From: Lachnospiraceae bacterium
GTDB lineage: Bacteria > Bacillota > Clostridia > Lachnospirales > Lachnospiraceae
DNA: 33,118 bases
Reading direction: 5' to 3'
NCBI GenBank assembly: GCA_024681985.1
Contig: JAIKZU010000054.1
Location: forward strand, 1 to 33,118
Positions 9,950-18,355 of this stretch are shown here, one piece after another. The notes beneath the pieces were generated by a model, which had not been told where the DNA came from, did not search any database, and saw only the letters and a program-made list of their open reading frames with translations. The position numbers and the translations under genes were made by a program. Every line of letters starts with the position of its first letter. The stretch's first letter is position 1.

Positions 9950-9978
9950 ATCTTATCACAAATCCGCCGGAAAGTCAT
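9950..9978 (-). promoter_or_regulatory. Possible sigma-A promoter for the ftsK-ybeY operon
   Basis: On the minus strand ATGACT (9973-9978) and TAAGAT (9950-9955) are separated by 17 bases, with an extended TGA just before the -10 box. Each hexamer matches the consensus at four of six positions, so the support is moderate to weak. It falls between the glgA terminator and ftsK, where a promoter is expected, and it covers the upstream in-frame GTG, which favours the ftsK start at 9896. Confidence 0.35.
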
Positions 9979-10031
9979 CATCAAAACACAAAATATTGTA
10001 TTTTGGCAAAGATGCATCAACTATATGTGCG

Positions 10032-10060
10032 AAAAAATGGGGTTGCCCAAAGGCAACCCC
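10032..10060 (-). terminator. Intrinsic terminator after glgA
   Basis: A perfect 9-bp inverted repeat, GGGGTTGCC / GGCAACCCC (10039-10047 and 10052-10060) with a 4-base loop, is followed on the minus strand by a run of six T (10032-10037). It begins 6 bases after the glgA stop. The A-run on the other side would also give a T-run on the plus strand, but no plus-strand gene ends here. Confidence 0.93.
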
Positions 10061-10066
10061 AAAAAA

Positions 10067-11518
10067 TTAAAATCCGATGAGATATTTATACAATCCCTCG
10101 TATTGGAACTTGGATGCGGACCAGGAATAATCTTTGTTCATTCCCCTTTCCACCATCTTGTTCCACTGCGCTTTCTTTACGAAGTAGATATACTTGGAAT
10201 AATTAATGGTATTTAATAGCTCATCAGCGTTGTAATTCGTAAAGGAGAATCCGTCTCCCGTATGCTCATATTCGTTATAAGCCACCACCGTGTCCTTTAA
10301 TCCACCAGTCTCCCTGACAATGGGCACCGTGCCATATCTAAAGGAGATCAGCTGCGTCAGACCGCATGGTTCAAACCGGGACGGCATCAGGAAGGAATCC
10401 GCTGCCGCATAGAGCTTTCTGGCCAGATCATCGGAATAACAGATGTTCGCAGATACCCGATCCGGATATTTCCATGCATAATGACGGAACATATTCTCAT
10501 AGCGGGATTCGCCGGTACCGATGACCACCAGCTGGGTATGTTCGTCTACGATGCCTTCCATGCAATAATTGATCAGATCCAGGCCCTTTTGATCCGTCAG
10601 ACGGCTTACAAGACCGATCATATATTTCTTCGGATCCACGCACAGATCCAATTCTTCCTGTAGGCGAAGCTTGTTGGCCTTCTTTTCCTTGCGGAAATTG
10701 GAAACGTCATAATTATTGTATATCTTCGGATCTTTGGCCGGATCGTATTCGTCATAATCGATGCCGTTGATGATACCCTGCATGTCGAAGTGACGTGATC
10801 CCAAAAGGCCGTCCAATCCCTCTCCGTAATACGGAGTCTGGATCTCGTCCGCATAGGTGGCACTGACGGTAGTGATATAGTCCGCATATACCAGACCACC
10901 CTTTAACATATTTCCGGCTTTGTTGCACTCTAACTTATCCGGCGTGAACAGATCCATAGGCAAGCCCGACAATCCCTGCAAGGTCTTTACATCCCAGATC
11001 CCCTGGAACTTAAGATTATGAATCGTCATAATGGACTTCATCCCCCAGAAGAAGGGATTTGCCTGAAACTCTGTCTTTAGATATACCGGGATCAATCCCG
11101 TCTGCCAGTCATGGCAATGGATCAGATCCGGTTTGAAATCGATGAGGGGTAACATGGAGAGCACAGCTTTATCGAAATAGGTAAACTTCTCCATATCATA
11201 TCTGGTATCTCCGTAAGGATAAAAGCATTCGAAATATTCCAGGTTGTCTATGAAATAATAGGTCACTCCCTGAAATTCGTACTTCATGACACCGCAATAC
11301 TTTTCACCGATGTAGGGCCCCATCCCCAGGTTAAAGCTGGTCACAAATTCAAAATTGTCACGGTACTGCGGAGGAATGCAGGTGTAGTTGGGCAGGACCA
11401 CCCGAATATCCCAGTCCTCTTTAAAGAATTCCTTGGGCAAAGCGCCTACAACATCTGCCAGGCCGCCGGTCTTTACAAAGGGTACACACTCACTGGCTGC
11501 AAACAGGATCTTTCTCAT
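10067..11518 (-). CDS. glgA: Glycogen synthase (ADP-glucose type)
   Basis: GlgA transfers glucose from ADP-glucose to the non-reducing end of an alpha-1,4-glucan during glycogen synthesis. It is a GT5-family GT-B glycosyltransferase. The protein is 483 residues from the selected ATG. The N-terminal Lys-x-Gly-Gly-Leu motif (VKTGGLADVVGALPK) binds ADP-glucose, and the C-terminal domain has the SRFEPCGLTQL stretch with the retaining-GT glutamate. The IHNLKFQGIW segment is typical. The frame extends 15 codons further, but the ATG at 11518 is preceded by GGAGAAGGA at the right distance and starts with the canonical MRKILFAASE. No glgC, glgD, glgB or glgP lies nearby, so the gene is separated from a usual glycogen operon. 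It ends at the terminator at 10032-10060. Confidence 0.96.
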   Translation of the reverse strand: MRKILFAASECVPFVKTGGLADVVGALPKEFFKEDWDIRVVLPNYTCIPPQYRDNFEFVTSFNLGMGPYIGEKYCGVMKYEFQGVTYYFIDNLEYFECFYPYGDTRYDMEKFTYFDKAVLSMLPLIDFKPDLIHCHDWQTGLIPVYLKTEFQANPFFWGMKSIMTIHNLKFQGIWDVKTLQGLSGLPMDLFTPDKLECNKAGNMLKGGLVYADYITTVSATYADEIQTPYYGEGLDGLLGSRHFDMQGIINGIDYDEYDPAKDPKIYNNYDVSNFRKEKKANKLRLQEELDLCVDPKKYMIGLVSRLTDQKGLDLINYCMEGIVDEHTQLVVIGTGESRYENMFRHYAWKYPDRVSANICYSDDLARKLYAAADSFLMPSRFEPCGLTQLISFRYGTVPIVRETGGLKDTVVAYNEYEHTGDGFSFTNYNADELLNTINYSKYIYFVKKAQWNKMVERGMNKDYSWSASKFQYEGLYKYLIGF

Positions 11519-11588
11519 TATTCCTTCTCCCAATCTTAAGTAAGCTTTCTTGTTGCAATACAAACGATATCAAATGATCGTCGTCACG

Positions 11589-12317
11589 TTATTCGTCCCA
11601 GTTATGATAAACCTCCTGGACATCGTCATCTTCGTCCAAAAGGTCCAAGATACGATTGATAAAAGTAATGTCTTCTTCCGATTCCAATGTCACGTAATTC
11701 TGCGGTATCATGGTCACTTCCGCATCGGCCATGGGGATGTTTTCCTTTTCCAAAGCTGCATAGACTGCAGAAAAATCCTCCGGCGCCGTAAGGACTTCAT
11801 AGGAATCCTCTTCCTCGGAGAAATCCTCCGCCCCCGCATCTAAAGCCATCATCATCAGATCGTCCGCATCCATGGAACAGTCTTCCTTTGCGATGATGAT
11901 CTGTCCCTTTTCATCGAACATATAGGAAACACAGCCCTGGGTACCGATACTGCCGTGTCCTTTTGTAAAACAGTTTCTGACATTGGCTGCCGTCCGGTTC
12001 TTATTATCCGTTAAAGCCTTTACAATGATGGCGGTTCCGCTGGGGCCGTATCCCTCGTATGTAACGGACTCATAGTTAACGCTCCCCAGGTCGCCGGCAG
12101 CTTTTTTGATGCCACGCTCGATAGTATCGTTAGGCATGTTGTTGGATTTCGCTTTAGCAATGACATCCCGGAGCTTGCTGTTGTTCTCCGGATCTGCTCC
12201 ACCCTCTTTCACCGCAACTGCGATCTCACGTCCGATGATGGTAAAGATCTTTCCTTTGGCGGCATCATTCTTTTCTTTCTTGTGCTTGATATTCGCGAAT
12301 TTTGAATGTCCTGACAT
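11589..12317 (-). CDS. yebC: YebC/PmpR-family protein
   Basis: This 242-residue protein has the canonical YebC start [14 protein letters not shown] and the three-domain length of the family. Further motifs include [17 protein letters not shown] and the YEGYGPSG stretch. YebC proteins were long annotated as transcriptional regulators (TACO1 in mitochondria). More recent work on bacterial members links some of them to translation of proline-rich sequences on the ribosome. The C-terminal third is very acidic. A strong AAAGGAG precedes the ATG. It lies between the CNNM/CBS gene and glgA, with its own likely promoter at 12349-12377. The family assignment is secure; which activity applies here is not shown by the sequence. 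Confidence 0.96.
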   Translation of the reverse strand: MSGHSKFANIKHKKEKNDAAKGKIFTIIGREIAVAVKEGGADPENNSKLRDVIAKAKSNNMPNDTIERGIKKAAGDLGSVNYESVTYEGYGPSGTAIIVKALTDNKNRTAANVRNCFTKGHGSIGTQGCVSYMFDEKGQIIIAKEDCSMDADDLMMMALDAGAEDFSEEEDSYEVLTAPEDFSAVYAALEKENIPMADAEVTMIPQNYVTLESEEDITFINRILDLLDEDDDVQEVYHNWDE

Positions 12318-12348
12318 GATAAAACTCCTTTAATATTAATCGTCCATT

Positions 12349-12377
12349 AGTGTATCATTTTTAAGGCCTATATTCAA
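12349..12377 (-). promoter_or_regulatory. Likely sigma-A promoter for yebC
   Basis: On the minus strand TTGAAT (12372-12377) is followed after 17 bases by TACACT (12349-12354). The -35 box overlaps the stop codon of the upstream CNNM/CBS gene, and the -10 box lies about 32 bases before the yebC start, leaving a short leader with AAAGGAG. Both boxes match consensus well and the spacing is ideal. Confidence 0.5.
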
Positions 12378-13690
12378 GAATCGGCCACATCCTCTCCCGG
12401 TAGGTTTTCGGGGGTGAGTTTTGTTACCGAAACATCGGAAATGATGCGATTTTTCACATCCAAAACATCAAAACGACAACCACCGAATTCGATGGAGAAT
12501 CTGGCACCGTCCTCCGGCACATTGCCGTACTGATCCGTCAAAAATCCGTTTAAAGTCTCGAATTCACAATCCTTTAGATCGATCCCCAAGGTATTTATCA
12601 CTTCCTCCATAGGAGTGGAACCCTGCATTCGGAAATGATCCTTATGGATCTGGGTCACCATATCTTTTTCTTCGTCATGTTCATCCTGGATATTTCCAAC
12701 AATCTCCTCGAGAATATCTTCCATGGTCACCAGTCCCGAAGTCTGTCCGTACTCATCCACCACGATGATCAGATGATTTTTGGAAAGCTGCATCTGGGTA
12801 AACAACGTATGGATCCCATGGGTTTCCGGCACAAACTCCGGCTCGTTCATCAACTCTTTAAAATCTTTGATCTTTTTGTGATAGAGATCACTCCGGTCGG
12901 AATATTTTAAGACCTCTTTCATGTGGATGATACCAATGATCTCATCCAGATCATTCATATATACCGGAATTCGTGAAAAATGGTTCTCATTGAAAAACCG
13001 GATAGCTTCTTTAAAATCCGTTTCTCCGTCCAGCGCTACCATGTTTTTTCGATTGACCATGATATCCTTGGCGATCTTGTCATCAAACGCAAAGATATTC
13101 TGGATCATGACAGCTTCGGAAGCCTTAAAAACGCCCTGCTCATGTCCTTCATGAATGAGATCGATCACGTCCTCCTGTGTCACATCATCCAGGTCTTTGC
13201 CGGTGTCCACTCCCATCATAGAAGAGATCAAAACCGCAAGACCGGTGGCCGTCATGGCAAGAGGCGCCGTCACTGCCTCCAACATACGGTAAAACCGGCA
13301 GAACTTTATAAACTTGGCCTTGGGGCTGACAAAGGACAGATAATAAGGCATCAGGATACCAATGCCCAGATAGAGGACCAGAAGGAAAAAACTTAAGATC
13401 ACAAAAATGCCTATTTTTGCCATATCGGAAGCTGGCAAAAGAGGATTTATGAAAAGCCAGATCCGAAAGGTGCAAAATAAAAGGATCCATACCCCCAGAA
13501 CGGTACCCGTAAAAAAGGTTCGCTTGTCCCGAAGATAATCGTCCGTATAGATATCATAAAATTTCTTTGTGTTCTCTTCTTCAGAAAAATCCGTATCATT
13601 TAGTTCATCCAGTGCAAAATGCACCGTTGCGGATATGATCTGTACCGCAAACACAATGATCATCAGTAAGCCGCATATGCCGGGCTCCAT
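12374..13690 (-). CDS. CNNM/CBS-domain transporter-like membrane protein (hemolysin C/CorC family)
   Basis: This is a member of the CNNM/CorC/HlyC family, 438 residues from the chosen ATG. The N-terminal half holds a CNNM (DUF21) membrane domain with about four hydrophobic segments, residues ~1-155. A pair of CBS domains follows (~205-330, including the FSRIPVYMND and DEYGQTSGLVTMEDILEEIVG motifs). The C-terminal CorC_HlyC domain (~345-425) is typical of the family. Relatives are implicated in magnesium/cobalt efflux; the hemolysin name is historical. The frame also allows a GTG four codons upstream (13702), but that lies inside the GGAGGTG ribosome binding site, so the ATG at 13690 is preferred. 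It starts just after alr, with the ribosome binding site inside alr, and is probably co-transcribed with it. The transported ion is not evident. Confidence 0.9.
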   Translation of the reverse strand: MEPGICGLLMIIVFAVQIISATVHFALDELNDTDFSEEENTKKFYDIYTDDYLRDKRTFFTGTVLGVWILLFCTFRIWLFINPLLPASDMAKIGIFVILSFFLLVLYLGIGILMPYYLSFVSPKAKFIKFCRFYRMLEAVTAPLAMTATGLAVLISSMMGVDTGKDLDDVTQEDVIDLIHEGHEQGVFKASEAVMIQNIFAFDDKIAKDIMVNRKNMVALDGETDFKEAIRFFNENHFSRIPVYMNDLDEIIGIIHMKEVLKYSDRSDLYHKKIKDFKELMNEPEFVPETHGIHTLFTQMQLSKNHLIIVVDEYGQTSGLVTMEDILEEIVGNIQDEHDEEKDMVTQIHKDHFRMQGSTPMEEVINTLGIDLKDCEFETLNGFLTDQYGNVPEDGARFSIEFGGCRFDVLDVKNRIISDVSVTKLTPENLPGEDVADS

Positions 13691-13707
13691 AAAACAATTC
13701 ACCTCCG

Positions 13708-14883
13708 TTACGTGGTCTGTTCCACCGATGTATAACCTTTGACTTCTATGAGTTTTCCGTCCCGATAATATTCTCTGGGGATACGCATACCCAGGTCGCA
13801 GACAAATTCATAATTGAAACGGCCGGAAAGATCCCCCAGTTCCTCTAAAGTGATCTCATGCTCCCCGTCCCTACCGATCAAAATGACTTCATCCGTTACC
13901 GCTACATCATGGATGTCTGTTACATCCACCATAAACTGATCCATGCAGACTCGTCCCAGAATGGGGGCTTTTTCCCCATGGATCAATACATATCCCTTAT
14001 TGGAGAGTCCTCTGCAATATCCGTCCGCATATCCAACGGGAATAGTAGCTACCCGGGTAGTCTTTGCCAACGTATTGGTGCCGCCGTAACTGATACTGCG
14101 CCCTGCTTCTAAAGTCTTTACATGAACCACATGAGAATACAAAGAAAGTGCAGGCTTTAAATCTATATCGTGACGCACCTCAGGGGACGGCCATAGGCCG
14201 TAGAGGATGATCCCCGCTCTTACCAGATCCAAAGATGCCTTCGGATACTCCAATATGGCTGCGGAGTTGGCACAATGCTTCAGGTCGAAACTGACCCCTC
14301 GTTCTTCGCATAGGCCGATCATTTTATTAAACAGATCGAACTGGTGATCCGTATAGGATTTGTCTTCTTCGTCGGATCGGGCAAAATGTGTGAATATGCC
14401 AGCCATATGCAATCCGGGTAGTTCGCTGATCTTTTTTATGGTATCCGCTTCATCCGGCGTTACCTGAAAGCCGATGCGGCTCATACCCGTATCGATCTTA
14501 ATGTGACAGGAAACGGTCTTTTTAAGAGAAACGGCCAATTTTGAATACTTTTCTGCCGTATGAAGATCAAATATGGTCGGCATGATATCCCTGCGGATGA
14601 TCTCCTGATAGGTGTCTTCAAACGTATATCCCAGGATCAAGATGGGTTTTTTGATCCCCTGCTCCCTGAGTTCAAAAGCCTCTTCCGCCGTAGCTACGGC
14701 ATATCCCCAAAGGATATCCAGATCCTCTAAAGCTCCGGCTATGGGACCGGATCCATGGCCGTAACCGTCCGCTTTGATCACTGCCATGATCTTTGTTACA
14801 TCTCGTAATCGTTTTGACATTTCCTTTATGTTCCAAAGAACAGCGTCCAAATCCACCTTGGCATAAACGCGATTATTCTTCAT
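13708..14883 (-). CDS. alr: Alanine racemase
   Basis: This is a pyridoxal-phosphate enzyme that interconverts L- and D-alanine and supplies D-alanine for peptidoglycan. At 391 residues it has the family's TIM-barrel plus beta-domain length. The PLP lysine is Lys37 in the motif AVIKADGYGHG, and the second catalytic base is Tyr266 in SISYGGT. The CMDQFMVDVT segment (~313-322) lines the active site in the family. The ATG at 14883 is preceded by CGAGG. It is the first gene of a leftward unit with the CNNM/CBS gene. Two TATAAT boxes lie upstream in the divergent region. Confidence is very high. Confidence 0.97.
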   Translation of the reverse strand: MKNNRVYAKVDLDAVLWNIKEMSKRLRDVTKIMAVIKADGYGHGSGPIAGALEDLDILWGYAVATAEEAFELREQGIKKPILILGYTFEDTYQEIIRRDIMPTIFDLHTAEKYSKLAVSLKKTVSCHIKIDTGMSRIGFQVTPDEADTIKKISELPGLHMAGIFTHFARSDEEDKSYTDHQFDLFNKMIGLCEERGVSFDLKHCANSAAILEYPKASLDLVRAGIILYGLWPSPEVRHDIDLKPALSLYSHVVHVKTLEAGRSISYGGTNTLAKTTRVATIPVGYADGYCRGLSNKGYVLIHGEKAPILGRVCMDQFMVDVTDIHDVAVTDEVILIGRDGEHEITLEELGDLSGRFNYEFVCDLGMRIPREYYRDGKLIEVKGYTSVEQTT

Positions 14884-14965
14884 GTTTGGCTACCTCGTGT
14901 GCATATATTTATGGGATATAACTTTACACATTATACTCCACTTACTCGAAAAATGATTATGAATT

Positions 14966-14996
14966 ATTATACCAAAAATCAAATATCGGTTGTCGA
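14966..14996 (-). promoter_or_regulatory. Possible alr promoter in the 203-base divergent region
   Basis: On the minus strand TCGACA (14991-14996) and a perfect TATAAT (14966-14971) are separated by 19 bases, slightly long. A second perfect TATAAT lies at 14930-14935 but has no good -35 box. The same region must also hold the plus-strand promoter of the hydrogenase-like gene. Only weak candidates are visible there: TAAAAT at 15043-15048 or TATAAA at 15049-15054, without a convincing -35. I see no flagellar sigma-factor (GCCGATAA-type) box. Confidence 0.35.
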
Positions 14997-15086
14997 AAAT
15001 GTCCGCCACAATTAAATAATTCCAATTTTCGCACATTTATGGTAAAATTATAAAAGTTTTACGAAAACAAGCAAAGGAGATAGACT

Positions 15087-17018
15087 ATGGGTTTAGTTAA
15101 AACGAATGATAATTGTGTCGGTTGCAACAGATGCATCAGTGCATGTCCTTCTTTGGGTGCAAATGTAGCCATAGAACAGGAACGAGGAAATATCATTGAA
15201 GTTGACCCTGTAAAGTGTATTGCTTGCGGAGCCTGCATCGATGCCTGTGAACATAATGCACGTGAATATGAAGATGACGTGGAACAATTCATGGAAGACC
15301 TGAAAAAAGGCGAAAAGATCTCCGTGCTCATCGCTCCTGCCTTTTTGGCAAATTATCCCAACGAATATGAAAAATATCTGGGTATGTTGAAAAAACTGGG
15401 GGTAAACCGTTTCATCAGCATTTCCTTTGGTGCGGATATATGTACCTGGGGATATATCAAATATATCACAGAGAGAAATTTCTATGGTGGCATCTCCCAG
15501 CCCTGCCCCGCTGTGGTGGGATACATAGAGCGCCACCTGCCCGAGCTTCTACCTAAGCTCATGCCGGTACAAAGTCCTATGATGTGTGGCGCCATCTATG
15601 TGAAAAAATATATGAAGGTACCGGATAAACTGGCGTTCATCAGTCCCTGTATCGCAAAGAAGAATGAGATCGATGACCCCAACAACAAGGGCGTTATTTC
15701 TTACAACCTTACATTTTCACATCTGGTGAAATACTTAAAGGATAATCCTGTCAGCGGATATCAGCCCTATACGGACGAGATCGAATACGGCTTGGGTTCC
15801 ATCTATCCCATGCCCGGTGGCTTAAAAGAAAACGTTTACTGGCTTTTGGGTGAGGATGCCATGGTCCGCCAGATGGAAGGCGAGCACCATATGTACGAAT
15901 ACTTGGAACGCAACAAAGACAAGATCAAGAGTACCAAGTTTCCTTACCTGTTCATAGATGCGTTAAACTGCACCAGCGGATGTTTATACGGTCCCGGTAC
16001 GGAATCCAGGAAGACCATGGATGAAAACACTTTCATCAGCATTCAAAAGATCAAAGCCGACAGCAAGAACGATACCAAAAAGAACCCTTGGAGCAGGAAA
16101 CTGACTCCCGCCAAACGTCTTGCGGAATTGAATAAACAGTTTGCTTCCCTTGACTTAAATGATTTTGTCCGGAAATATACGGATCGCAGTGCGGAGTGCA
16201 AATACAAAGAGCCTACTGCCGCCGAACTCGAGAAGGTCTATGAAAACATGCACAAAGACACCGCAGCCAAACGATCCATTAACTGCGGGTGCTGCGGATA
16301 CAGCACCTGTGAGGAAATGGCAAAGGCCATCTATAATGGAGTCAACCACAAGCACAACTGTGTGCATTATATCAAGGATCGGGCCTACGAAGAAAAAGAC
16401 CGCGTCATGGCCTTAAACGATGAAGTACAGCAGACCAAAGAAGAGATGCATGAAAAGATCGCGGAACTCTCCGAAGGCATCAAAGAAAACTTCCGGAATC
16501 TTACCCAGTCTGTCAGCGAGATTGAAAGTACCAGTTCCGAAAATACCAAGCAGACCACCGGTATCTATGATGCAATGGCAGAAGTGGACAGCTTCGGTGA
16601 GAACTTAAAAAATGTACTCTCCACCATTCAGGAATATCTGGAAAAGCTGGATGAAAACAATGCGGACGTAATCGCAATTTCTTCCCAGACAAATCTGTTA
16701 GCATTAAATGCCAGCATCGAAGCTGCCCGTGCGGGTGAGGCCGGCAAGGGCTTTGCGGTAGTTGCGGATCAGATCAAGATCCTTGCAGAGAATTCTAAGA
16801 CCACTGCAGATGACAGCAACAAGAATAACAACGACATCAAAGAGACCATCGAAATGCTTACGGAAGAAACCGAAAAGCTATCCGGTATCGTGGAAGAAGT
16901 CAATAAACGTGCCGAAAACCTGGTGGCGGCCGCTGAGGAAACTACTGCTTCCATCGGAAATATGCGTTCCATTACGGAAGAGGTTAAAGATTCCCTGTCA
17001 CAGATACTTCAGGAATAA
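15087..17018 (+). CDS. [FeFe]-hydrogenase-like sensor fused to a methyl-accepting chemotaxis signalling domain
   Basis: This 643-residue soluble protein joins electron-transfer, hydrogenase-like and chemoreceptor modules. Residues 1-60 hold two [4Fe-4S] ferredoxin motifs (C10/C13/C16/C20 and C44/C47/C50/C54). Residues ~78-310 form an [FeFe]-hydrogenase large-subunit domain with likely H-cluster ligands C140 (QPCP), C188 (SPCIAKKNE) and C295/C299 (NCTSGC). A further Fe-S domain uses C400/C403/C408/C425. Residues ~430-643 are a long helical hairpin with the MCP tip ([20 protein letters not shown], ~532-551), which binds CheA/CheW in known receptors. There is no signal peptide, membrane segment or HAMP domain. 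The position of the proton-relay cysteine is Pro139. AAAGGAGA precedes the ATG, and a strong terminator follows. Domain order and cysteines are seen; hydrogen or redox sensing that feeds chemotaxis or another signalling output is inference. Confidence 0.9.
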   Translation: MGLVKTNDNCVGCNRCISACPSLGANVAIEQERGNIIEVDPVKCIACGACIDACEHNAREYEDDVEQFMEDLKKGEKISVLIAPAFLANYPNEYEKYLGMLKKLGVNRFISISFGADICTWGYIKYITERNFYGGISQPCPAVVGYIERHLPELLPKLMPVQSPMMCGAIYVKKYMKVPDKLAFISPCIAKKNEIDDPNNKGVISYNLTFSHLVKYLKDNPVSGYQPYTDEIEYGLGSIYPMPGGLKENVYWLLGEDAMVRQMEGEHHMYEYLERNKDKIKSTKFPYLFIDALNCTSGCLYGPGTESRKTMDENTFISIQKIKADSKNDTKKNPWSRKLTPAKRLAELNKQFASLDLNDFVRKYTDRSAECKYKEPTAAELEKVYENMHKDTAAKRSINCGCCGYSTCEEMAKAIYNGVNHKHNCVHYIKDRAYEEKDRVMALNDEVQQTKEEMHEKIAELSEGIKENFRNLTQSVSEIESTSSENTKQTTGIYDAMAEVDSFGENLKNVLSTIQEYLEKLDENNADVIAISSQTNLLALNASIEAARAGEAGKGFAVVADQIKILAENSKTTADDSNKNNNDIKETIEMLTEETEKLSGIVEEVNKRAENLVAAAEETTASIGNMRSITEEVKDSLSQILQE

Positions 17019-17040
17019 GTAAAACGAAATCATATGCAGC

Positions 17041-17080
17041 AAAGGTGAGCATCACATAACCATGATGTTCACCTTTTTTT
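17041..17080 (+). terminator. Intrinsic terminator after the hydrogenase-chemoreceptor gene
   Basis: A 14-bp stem with one G-T wobble (17041-17054 pairing with 17063-17076, arms starting AAAGGTGA and ending TCACCTTT) encloses an 8-base loop. It runs into seven T (17074-17080). It lies 22 bases after the stop and separates this gene from the aldo/keto reductase. Confidence 0.94.
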
Positions 17081-17095
17081 ATCTCTCATCAAGTA

Positions 17096-17123
17096 TTGAA
17101 AAATAATATACCGGCGTTATAAT
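17096..17123 (+). promoter_or_regulatory. Sigma-A promoter for the aldo/keto reductase
   Basis: TTGAAA (17096-17101) and a perfect TATAAT (17118-17123) are 16 bases apart. The start codon at 17174 is about 50 bases downstream, with AAAGGAG before it. A short half-palindrome TTAACAC (17128-17134) lies just after the -10 box; as a Rex site it is too weak to call. Confidence 0.7.
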
Positions 17124-17173
17124 GAGTTTAACACAATTAGATCGAGCAAAATGCAAAGGAGAACACAGATCAT

Positions 17174-18355
17174 ATGGAATATCGTTTAAACAGAAAAGGG
17201 GAAAAGATCTCTGTCTTAGGTTATGGCTGTATGCGTTTTACCACAAAAGCAGGATCCATCGATTTGGATAAGGCCGAATCCGAGATCATGGAAGCCATCA
17301 AAAACGGAGTCAACTACTTCGATACCGCTTATGTTTATTCCGGCAGCGAAGTCGCCTTAGGAGAAATCCTGCATCGCAACAATGTACGGAAAGACATACA
17401 GATCGCTACGAAGCTTCCGCAGTATTTAGTCAGCAGTCGAAGCGCTTTAGACCGTTATTTTGACGAAGAATTAAAACGACTGCAGACAGATTATGTGGAC
17501 TACTATCTCATGCATCATATGACGGCAAAGACACAATGGGATAAACTGGTCCGTCTGGGTGTCATCGAGTGGATCGCAGAAAAGAAAGCCAACGGCAGCA
17601 TCAAAAACATCGGTTTTTCCTATCACGGGAATACCGAAGACTTTATCGGGATCTTAGATGCTTATGACTGGGATTTTTGCCAGATCCAGTACAATTATGT
17701 GGACGAGCATACCCAGGCCGGTCGGGCCGGACTGGAACATGCCGAAGAAAAAGGCATCCCCGTCGTGATCATGGAACCTTTACGGGGCGGCAAACTGGTG
17801 AATCTCCTTCCCGAAAAAGCCAAAACAGCCATTAAAAACTATGAAAAAGGCTATTCTCCGGCGGAGCTGGGACTTCGCTGGCTATGGAATCAACCGGGGG
17901 TAACCTGTGTACTTTCGGGAATGAATTCCCTGGATATGGTACGGGAAAATTGCCGCATTGCTTCCGACGCCAAAGCCAATTCCTTTACGGATGAAGATTT
18001 TAAGCTGGTGGAGCAGGTAAAGGAAGCTATTTCGGAAACGGAACTTGTGGGATGTACCGGCTGCCGGTATTGCATGCCCTGTCCCAAAGGCGTAGACATA
18101 CCTGCACTCTTCCGTTGCTACAATATGACCACCCTTGACAGTAAACGGGAGGCTAGATTTGAATATGCCCAAACCGTAGGATTAAAGGATGAGCCGGGAT
18201 TTGCCACCCAATGTATCGAATGCGGAAAATGCGAAGCCCACTGTCCCCAGAGTATTCCCATCCGGGAAAAGATCAAAGAGGCGGATCGTGTGGTACGTCC
18301 CATTCCCTATCGGATCGGCATCAATGTGGTTCGTAAATTCATGTTGCGGAAGTAA
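17174..18355 (+). CDS. Aldo/keto reductase with C-terminal [4Fe-4S] ferredoxin domain
   Basis: The 393-residue protein is an NAD(P)H-dependent aldo/keto reductase of the iron-sulfur subgroup common in anaerobes. The TIM-barrel domain (~1-285) has the catalytic tetrad pattern: Asp and Tyr in NYFDTAYVYSG, Lys in IATKLP, and His in YYLMHHMT. After it come two cysteine clusters, GCTGCRYCMPCPKGVDIP (~295-312) and QCIECGKCEAHCP (~350-362), which should bind [4Fe-4S] centres and link the nicotinamide reaction to ferredoxin-like electron transfer. The substrate is not known for most members. It has its own promoter and is read on the plus strand. Its last 17 bases overlap the 3' end of the convergent nnrE/nnrD gene. 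Family assignment is firm. Confidence 0.94.
   Translation: MEYRLNRKGEKISVLGYGCMRFTTKAGSIDLDKAESEIMEAIKNGVNYFDTAYVYSGSEVALGEILHRNNVRKDIQIATKLPQYLVSSRSALDRYFDEELKRLQTDYVDYYLMHHMTAKTQWDKLVRLGVIEWIAEKKANGSIKNIGFSYHGNTEDFIGILDAYDWDFCQIQYNYVDEHTQAGRAGLEHAEEKGIPVVIMEPLRGGKLVNLLPEKAKTAIKNYEKGYSPAELGLRWLWNQPGVTCVLSGMNSLDMVRENCRIASDAKANSFTDEDFKLVEQVKEAISETELVGCTGCRYCMPCPKGVDIPALFRCYNMTTLDSKREARFEYAQTVGLKDEPGFATQCIECGKCEAHCPQSIPIREKIKEADRVVRPIPYRIGINVVRKFMLRK

Noticed and set aside
14884-15086. Flagellar sigma-factor promoter for the chemoreceptor fusion
   Set aside because: No TAAA-N15-GCCGATAA-like sequence is visible; only weak sigma-A-like boxes are present.
15093-15536. Minus-strand open frame of 147 codons opposite the hydrogenase domain
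   Set aside because: It is antisense to the ferredoxin and H-cluster coding region, where the plus-strand cysteine motifs are unambiguous.
17117-17134. Possible Rex operator over the -10 box of the aldo/keto reductase
   Set aside because: Only the right half-site (TTAACAC) is good; the left half matches the consensus at about four of seven positions, so it is below what I would call.
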